From positions 21,645,936-21,709,935 of the forward strand of contig CAIIXF020000006.1 in assembly GCA_903813345.2 (NCBI GenBank): DNA of 64,000 nucleotides, read 5' to 3'. This DNA is from Owenia fusiformis. Taxonomy: Eukaryota; Annelida; Polychaeta; Sabellida; Oweniidae. A model generated the notes under the pieces. It saw only the letters and a list, made by a program, of their open reading frames with translations. It made no database searches and was not told the DNA's origin. Both the position numbers and the translations under genes were made by a program. Below are positions 48,882 through 58,100 of the stretch, one piece after another. Every line of letters starts with the position of its first letter. The first letter of the stretch is position 1.

Positions 48882-48887
48882 TTTATT
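48882..48887 (-). terminator. TBC1D13: Candidate polyadenylation signal for TBC1D13
   Basis: AATAAA on the minus strand, about 178 bases past the stop codon, followed by T-rich sequence. It is the nearest match found to the stop. Confidence 0.4.
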
Positions 48888-49064
48888 GGCTCCATTCTCA
48901 CTTACTGAGTTCTGTTGAAATCAAGTTTCTCAAGAAAAATAGATGTTGTTGTTTTATATTATTCAGAAATTGTTAAAGATTTATGATGCCCATATGGGCT
49001 CAAGAAAGTGGACCTAACCTGTATTTAGTTACTGCATAAGGCACCAATCAGCAATTAGCAACTG

Positions 49065-49130
49065 CTAGGTGGACTTTGAGATCTCAACTGCTTTGTTTAA
49101 CACCTTGTGGATATCCATCATAGGGAAATT
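49065..49130 (-). CDS. TBC1D13: TBC1D13 exon 13 (C-terminus)
   Basis: Residues 375-395 (NFPMMDIHKVLNKAVEISKS, then T) and a TAG stop. It aligns with the human end DYPITDVCQILQKAKEL. The acceptor is TTTTTCAG. Confidence 0.93.
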   Translation of the reverse strand, partial: NFPMMDIHKVLNKAVEISKST

Positions 49131-52100
49131 CTGAAAAAATTATTGAATATTTTCGATACTTGATAAATTAAACTGCATATTGGCATGCCATCTTAAGATG
49201 TTCAGTCAAATGTGCAGGCTCTAACATCACAAGTTAGTAGTTAGAAGGATATCTGGGAAAAAATGTTAATTAAAACGAATTCAACATATAATCTGATATC
49301 TTGCCTCAAAAAATTAGACATGATTTTCTAGCAGTTAGTAGACAAAGTCTATGTTTATACTTACTTGAACTAGCTTCATGTTTGTTGAAAAGTCATTGTT
49401 AAGAATATCATTTCGGAGAAGTCTACAAAAATATATGAAGCGATATTAAGAAGATGAGTATCATTTTAAAATACTGTAACCTAAAATTTCATTTCTGACA
49501 ACCAAAATGAAACAAAATAGGCTAAAAGTTCTTATTTTTTTAAAATGAAAACAGTTGCAAAATGGCAATTTTGGAAAATAAAAAGAATTGGAGTGAATTG
49601 CCTGTTGCTTTTTGTTTAACAGCTCTTACACAAGTATTATATAGCATTAATTCATTAATAAAGACTCCTTACATGAGCATTGCACAGCATATAAGTAGCA
49701 GAAATTCATTACGGTCTTCAGCAGAGAAAAGTGAGTCCCAGATCCGTTGAACATCGGGGAGTGAGAACTCCTGTGAGAGTAGCAGTGTTATCCATCTGAA
49801 TGCAAAGAACTGGGGCTTGATCTCTTGTTGGTCCAGTCTCACCCACAGCGCCAGGTCCTTCTTCTTAAGGATTTCCATGAGTCTCTGCATTAAGGCACCT
49901 GGTGAACACAGGATAAACATATTGAATTCTTATGCAACTTGATTTTCAGAAACTGAACAAGGCATGCACATGACAAAATATCACCACCAGTTATTGGAAG
50001 TTGTAATAATTTATTACAAATTCCAAACCCTGAACAAAACTAACAAACTGATTTGACATGTGTCACAGAATTTGGACCCAATCCTGACCTAGCATCCAAT
50101 CCAACTCAAGCAAAATGAACTGTCTATATGTTATTTATAATCCTACCTATACCACATTCAGAGTCATCTAGACTCTTGATGAAGTTGTCTCTTATATCAG
50201 ACATAATGTTCGTGAAACAGTAGAATGTATCAGCCTCAGCATTCTCTGAAATAAAAAGTGAGAATTTTTTAAGGACAAAGTACAGAGGTAAATCAAAAAT
50301 TTTCAAAGGCTAAATATCACCATATATGGTCATTCCAAACTCTTATATCGCCTTTTATAGGTAAACTAAACTAACTTTATACTGAAACCCTCTCGTTTAC
50401 AAGTGTGGTTCAATGGTATCTGTCTTGTTTTCATGTGTGAAATGACACCAACATTTTTTCTTGGAATGACTTGTACATGCGAATGACAAATTTTTTTAAA
50501 TATTCATATTTTTGGAAAATTCTGAACCTAAATTCTGAATTGTGAAGTATTTCTTGATTGCAATATATAATATATACCTTGCCCTTCTTTGCTGGGGTCT
50601 GATGCAAATGTGTAGTAAATTGGTCCAATAATCTCATTCATGCCCTGCAAACATAAACAAATAGATAAGAAGAAGACCTTGAAATTCAAAATGCAAATAG
50701 TGAGATCAGCAGGGAATAAAGGTACACAGGCATGTTGTCCATCTTTCAAATTGTATAGAAGCTACATAGGGTTAAACTCTGTTATGTTGTATATAAAAGT
50801 ATTGACTGTAAAATGGGAAACCTTTTATGGGTTATAAGATACATGAAGATATACAGGCAATTAACATACCTGCACATATCCCTGGCCTGGGTTAAGTTTA
50901 CCATATATAAAAAGTATTCTCTCCACTACCTCCCAGTGAGCCTCCTGCCCCTCGCTAAGTGTGTAGTACTCGGCATTCATACTCTTTGCCCGCTTTCTAG
51001 CAATCATCTGAAATCACGAATCTTGCTTAAACTGATATTCTTGCAAAAGGATTCTATGTAAAGTTAAATTCTTCTCTGCCATATGATGTCATTGCCACAA
51101 TGATTGGTCATATTTCAATGGAAGTTAAGCAAGACTTATTTCATAAGATTGTCGAATGTTTTGAACATTCCAAAATTGTCTAGATAATTAGATGTCAAAA
51201 AATAAGGATGAGTTTCTGAGTACAATGCATCAAATTATTAAATCCTATACATAACTTTACAAAGTGGAAAAGAAAGCTTACATTTGTTATGCCGCTCCTA
51301 TTCCTCTGAACAGTCTCAGACTTTAGGACTTGGTACTCAACTCTCTTCCGTAATGTTTCAATTTCAGTTTCATTGGTTACAAGCTCAAGGCATGGATAGC
51401 TGGTAGCATTTTGGAAAAAGGCAAGATCTGGACACAACCGCCTGCAATTAAGAATTAAAAATGAATTCATGGTGTAACTTCTATTTTGTTTTTTTAAATG
51501 CCTTTAAATGTTTGGTCATGTATGCTTTAAATTATAGATGGGATTGAGATTGGTACAGTCGGTAGGTAGGTAGCAGCCAGAAGAAAGAGTGCAAATTACC
51601 AGAATGTACCATGAATTTGAACATGAGCCAGAAATGGTACAAGTAATTCAGGAGCCTCTGGCAGACCCCACCTTAATGAAATACATATCTCAACATGCAC
51701 ATCTCTTTTTGTTATATTACAGAAATGTTAAATTGCTTCAAAATAAACGTAAGCAAATTACAGTAAAAGCTTTGTAAGTGAACACCCTTGGTTCCACTAA
51801 GAAGGTGGTCCATTTATAGGGGCTCAACTAACATGAAGTCAATCTTGGTCATGGAAATGTGAAGAGTGTTCACTCACAGATGTGTTCCACTAAATACTAC
51901 TGATACTAAACTTAGATGAGTTAAAAGTCAATACTCCAATATGCGATAACGTTTAGTTTGGTTCAGTTTAATTGGTTCAGTTGTAGGGTACAACTTCGTC
52001 TACATCTGGGTTCTTTCCCATTGGATAACACAGGGGTGTGATTTTAAATGAGACACTGCAGCTTAATTAAACATTTATGTAGAGTTCCATTTGCACAAAC

Positions 52101-55100
52101 AATAGATATATGTGATTCACGCTAGTTTTATCAGAATTTGTTAGTAAACCTCCGCCAATTTGATACATATGCTATGATGTAATCATCGACCAATGAAATA
52201 AGCGGATCGTGACCTTTGACTTTGCAATCTCCGGACGTTTCGTTCAGAGTTATTGACTCGTTCGTCGTTCGGCAGGCCAATGAAAATTTGTCCCTTCCAA
52301 AGTGATGCATCATGGGAGATATTTATGTCAATTACCACCTGAACTCTTATTGCGAATTGGAGTATTGTCTTTCAAAAAATAAACAACAACAACAAATTCT
52401 TAATGTAATGTATATACCTGCAGTCCTTATCAATTTGTAACAGCATATCATTATCTTTAAAGTATGTATTCCACTGGCTTTCTGGATTTGGGTTTAATGG
52501 CTGAAAGAACAATTTAAAATACAAATAGATACAAGTGATCATCAAAACCTTATTTCACAAAACAGCAACTTTTTCCATTTCTCTAATAAAGAATAAAAAA
52601 TTGCATTTAGAAATAAATTTATTATAAATACAAATACAGTATTAACAAAGAGGTTTTCTATCACTGATTTCAAGATGATATAAAAGAAATTGAAAAAGGA
52701 CATATGTAGATAGCACAGTGAAACTTGTGAGGAGCTGTGTCTCATGAACATCATTTCTCAGCACATACTCAATCAACTTCTATAATTATAAAGCGAACAC
52801 TTTGTGACTCAAGAGGTGTTTGGTATACACAGGTTTTCCTGAATTGAACTTTGCCTTGCCAATTTCACTTACATGGTCTTCAAATGTGACATCAGAGTTT
52901 CCTTGGCCTGCCCTATCAGTACCTGGTTGTATGATAATCTCATCTATAAAGTGCATGTAGGCTGCCCTAGAGATGAAACAAAGCACATATACAGCTAGGG
53001 GGTATGTATTAATATGTTTGGGTGGGGGGGGGGGGCAAAAAACATGACTATTTATAGCACCAACAATGAATATTAAAACTGATAAAGCACACTGTGATAT
53101 GAACTTTTGTGAAATCAGTTTTGAATGTTTTGACCTGAAACACACACTTGAATGATCTGATAAAATGGATCAAAGCTTCGTATAGGTTCAGTAATTGATT
53201 CCTTGTTGGTAGCTGGTAGGGATTCTTTATTTCTCAAAACTGAATTACAATAGGTGCTTTATCTGTAATATTGTTTGTTACCTTTGCTTTTTGAGGTGGT
53301 CAGGCCAATCAGCTGGTCTGAGTGGGAGGTAGTTCAAAAGTAGCTGGAAAAAGGAGCAAAATCAATGTATGTATATCAAACCTCTATTGAGTATAAGTGT
53401 TATTCGAACATGACTGTATTCACGTCTTCTATAAACTGTAAACAAAGTCAACATTTCACTTGGGATATATTCGCGATCAATACCCCTGGTAATACATGTA
53501 ATGTGTGACGTCATAACGGTGGGACGTAGTAATGGCGGACCATAATGAATATTCGAAACATTTTGCTGAGTTTTCATGTTTGAATTGTAATATAGACCTC
53601 AGAGCAGGGGTAATATCATTGAATACACCCCTTAGGGCTAGGCACAAAAGCTTTCGAACCCCTCACTCCATTCGGAAAACGTTTGTGCCTAGCCCTGCGG
53701 GGTGTATTCGACAATATAACCCCTGCTTTTCGGTCTATATTTCTTAAATATAATGTACTTGCAAAATCTAAATACACAGGGTATTAAAATTGCAGAACAC
53801 ATGGACAAATCCATTGAAATTGTCTAGACTGGTCTGGAGTTATCAAAAATCTGTAACATAAGAATCACAGTTACAGTAAGAAACACTACAACTGCGATCT
53901 AAAAACCATAGTTTTGTGTAGTATATGAAAAAGTGGACATACCTTCCAACATTTTGCTCTTATTCCAGACTCATGAGGACATCCTGAAAAATAACAAGTG
54001 AAAAAATGATAAACTTTTTAATACTACTTAATCTAATGCAAAATTAATATTCCTTAATTAATTATACCATTAAAGGACAACTGCTACAAAAATGCGGTTT
54101 TCTCCATTGTAAGCCCAACGTAGAGTTCTTGCGATAGCCATTATAAAATAAATGTTAACGGTCATAGATAACGAAATAAAACTAACTGATCAATCAAATT
54201 GGCCCCCCACGTGATTAGTAACGTCATATACAAAATATAGCTTTGGTTTATTGGTTCCTTAGTAATCACAACGTCACGGCAACCATAGGATTGTTGTGTA
54301 AACAAATAACAAAACAGTTTGTCATTATGACGTCATGATCTAATGGACCAAAACGGGCCACGTAGGGACCAGTGAGAGATCATGTGGGGGCCAATAACAC
54401 CACAACTAATTTGAATATTGCTTATTAAGCAGCTATAACGATCGTTAGAGTATAATTTTCACACTACTGATGAGAAAACATGTCCAAATACATTTATCAA
54501 AAAATTATCTTGATTCCTTTAGGTTAAAAATACCATTTCATATCTGCTTTAAAGGCAGAATCAGATCTATAGGGGGTGACAAAATTACAAGCAACGTGCA
54601 TAATTGACCTACCAATCTATTCCGTACAATATCAAATACAATATCTCCCAAAAGATTCATAATATGTTGTACATTGGTGAAGTTATTAATGATTCAAAGT
54701 GCAAAATGGGTGAAAAATGTTTAAATTCTCCCAAATAATAAGAATGGTAACCATTCTTATAGAAAAATAATACATTATTGTAAAAATCTTTTGTTTTCCT
54801 CGAACAAAGTATGCACTTTTGTGTGTTTTAGAAAATAGACATGACAAGGAATAACACGAGCCAAAAATATTCTAAAATTGAAACAATTTTTTGTTTGACC
54901 TGCTCGCTATCTCTGATTCTCTCTTTAAAGATGTCATTTTAAAAGCAAAAAAGGCTCCAAAACGTAATAAAATATGTAGTTTGGATGTTCATTTATGTCT
55001 GTGGATTATATTTTATACCACAAACACTTATAAATACCTGAAATTTGCAATAAAAGTGCCCAAAAATTGTTGTTTCGAAATTCCCCATTTTTCCTGTATC

Positions 55101-58100
55101 GCACTAGTCACGTGACCCTTACGCGTAGCAGGCAATGCCTAGTATTACAGATATTACAGTACATATTTCAACATGTTCAATATGGCAAACATCAGCGATT
55201 CTGACTCCCGGGTTCTGGGAAATGGCTATATATAAATCGGCGAGAGGGTGTTATTTAAGGAGGACAATTTAAGGAGGGGAAATATGTCCAAGTATGCCAG
55301 TAAAAGAGCAGATATGGACTTTAGACAAGTACTATGACGGAGAATCAACTAAAAAAATGTGCGTTCTGGAATGAAGACCCGTTGCCATTGACTGAGAATC
55401 CCAGCGATCCTATAATCCTACTCAGTTTGAATTTAGACGCGGAAAACAGGTTATGAAAACGGGCTCTCTGCAAAGTTATCAAATTTAGAAAATATGGATC
55501 TTGTTTTTGAGTGGCTTAACAAGCATTCGGATACAAGACTTGGCGCTATCTCTTGTCAAATACACGCAGACTTGCAGTAAATTGGCCATTGCAAATTGCA
55601 AAATCAGATCGTCAAATTAATCGCTTCGTTTTTAAAGGCCCCGTATAAAGTTTAAACCACTTTGGGTTATATTGTAGTCTTACCCAATGTTATCAAAGTG
55701 TGATATGTGAAACTTTTTTTTTAAATTTCAAAAAGTGGTTTTTGATAGACTTTTTGTTCCAAAATTTGTGAATTTATTTAAAACCAACTTTTAGAGGTCA
55801 CTCATATCTTCTAATTAGCCACAATTCATCCCAATGCATAGCATTCATCCTCCCATGTTTTTTGCCGAAAAAATTAAGAAAATTGGTTCATAAATAAGCG
55901 AGAAATGAACTTATTAGTGCATGAAAATGGTTCTGAGAAAAATGCATTTCAAAATTTTAGTTCTCATAGAAACCAATGGTACAGTGATATCTAAAACATA
56001 ATTTATTCTTCCTTTTAACCTGGTTAGACAATCAACATTGTTTTTTATGAAAGTCTAACATATTTAGAAAAGATTGACATCGAAAAAAAAATTTCAATTT
56101 TTTTCAAAAAGTTTTTGGTACCTTAGTGACATCACTAATGTTTCAAAATATTTTTGATATGTTAAAACATTGAAGTGGCCCATTAAATATGGCATTTTAT
56201 TATTGAAATAGTGTGTCCTTTTTTCAACCTTTGCATTGGTGTTAAAAAGATAATCTTTTTTGAAATGCATTAAGAAATATTTGATGATTAAGAAATTTCA
56301 ACTTTTTTTGAAAAATGGCGGGAAATTTGAATATTTGAGAAATGAAATGCTCACAACTTTTTTTTCAAAAAATTTTTTTTGTTCAAAAATCTCTAAAACC
56401 ACTTTTTAAGTCCTGACAAATAGTAAATGAATGATAAAAAAATATTTTCAAACTTTAGACGGGGACTTTAAACGTATGCTTCATATCTTCATCCAAAACT
56501 TTAGGATTCGATAGAGATAAGTTTAAACTTGTACAGGAAGAAATGGGAGATCCTACCTTAATTTAGAATCGCTGATTTCTCTGGACAAATTCCGAGAAGA
56601 AATTGTTCAACATCGCGATCAGCTCAGACTAAACTTACATGTCGTGCATGTCACTCTGAACTCACGTGATAAAATACGGCATTTTGATTGGTTACTACTC
56701 GTGTTGTCATGACGCGAAAAACAATAGTAAACACTGAATATGTTAATGAACTGTCATATATGGAGCAATTGTCTTTCTGATTGGTTAACTTTACACGCCT
56801 CCTAAATGAATATAGTAGTCGTAGTAAATGATTCATTGATAACTCTGAAAGTGGGCGTGACCAGCTTTATTTTGACACCAAATTCAAGATGTTTCAAATA
56901 AAAATGGCCTCGCAAGACGAGGTTGAAATATCGGCAGTTTGATACTGATATGGTCTACGATAGATCAAAATTGACTGCCCCGCGTCATATGTCACGTGAG
57001 CCTATATTTGTTGAAAAATGAAAGAGATAGTGACACTTTTTAATCTTAAGTTAATACCAATATTACAAACACATATCTATTTTTTTCATTAAATATTTAT
57101 TTCTTCATTATACATACATTTGTTTTACACTGCATTGATTTATTTTTGCAAAACCTTTGCTATTAGATCTTTAAGCTTTGAAACCTAGAGAGAATTTACA
57201 TGTACATGGAGTATGCAATATATCCTTTGGAAAACTGCAGCTCCTATTTCATTCTGTTGAGCACTCCAGTCTTCCACAAACTGGTAAAGGAAGTGAGTAA
57301 AACTGTCCAAAACCTCCAAGTGTAGAGCATCATGTGCTTGCAAAAATACATTTCTCCAAGCTTTGAATTAAATTCAATTCAATTCACTTTATTTCAAATG
57401 TTTCAGATACAGTATTTTACATTGACATGAAAAGACACCCCGGGGGTTGTATAAGTTCCATGTTTAACATACAATACATGTATATCATTTATTAATTTAA
57501 CAGTCAGGTTATATGGAAACAAAAAAAATGACAAAGCATAAAATGCATCATAATAAAATACAAGTGATGAGAAGAAAGCATTTTTCAAAGAAGATCTAAT
57601 AATGACGTAGCAAATCAAACTTTAACTTTCGTTCAAATGATTTGATATGTTTAGACTTTTTGAGATCAAGTGAAAGTATTGTAAAGTAATGGGCCACTTG
57701 TTTCAATCGATTTTCTTCCAATTTCTGTTCTGAATTGGATTTGCAAGTAGAAATATTAATGATTCCTCCCAGAATTAGCAGGCAAAAATAGAAATTATGC
57801 AGCAAAAATTCATATGCTTGGAAAATGTAAATTATGCGACTTCTTAAAGGAATATTCCTTGCCAGACCATCTCTCTTCTAATATGGTAGCTATAACCATA
57901 TACAGGTTGGAAAAAAACAATACTCAAGTTTAAAGATGAATGATTCAAATGATATATGTTAAACCATGCCATGTATTATATATCAATTTAAAGATATTAA
58001 AATCATTTCCTAACAAAATGACACCATTCAATTAAAAAACCTTTGTTTTCCGTGGAGTTAGACTAAAATTTATACCAGTGAGCGACCAAAATATGATAAT

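Noticed and set aside
56500-56710. Plus-strand frame with LESLISLDKFREEIVQHRDQ
   Set aside because: It looks protein-like over 40 residues but has no start, no splice partner and no recognised family. It may be a degraded transposon gene split by the 55.6-56.5 kb element; not enough to call.
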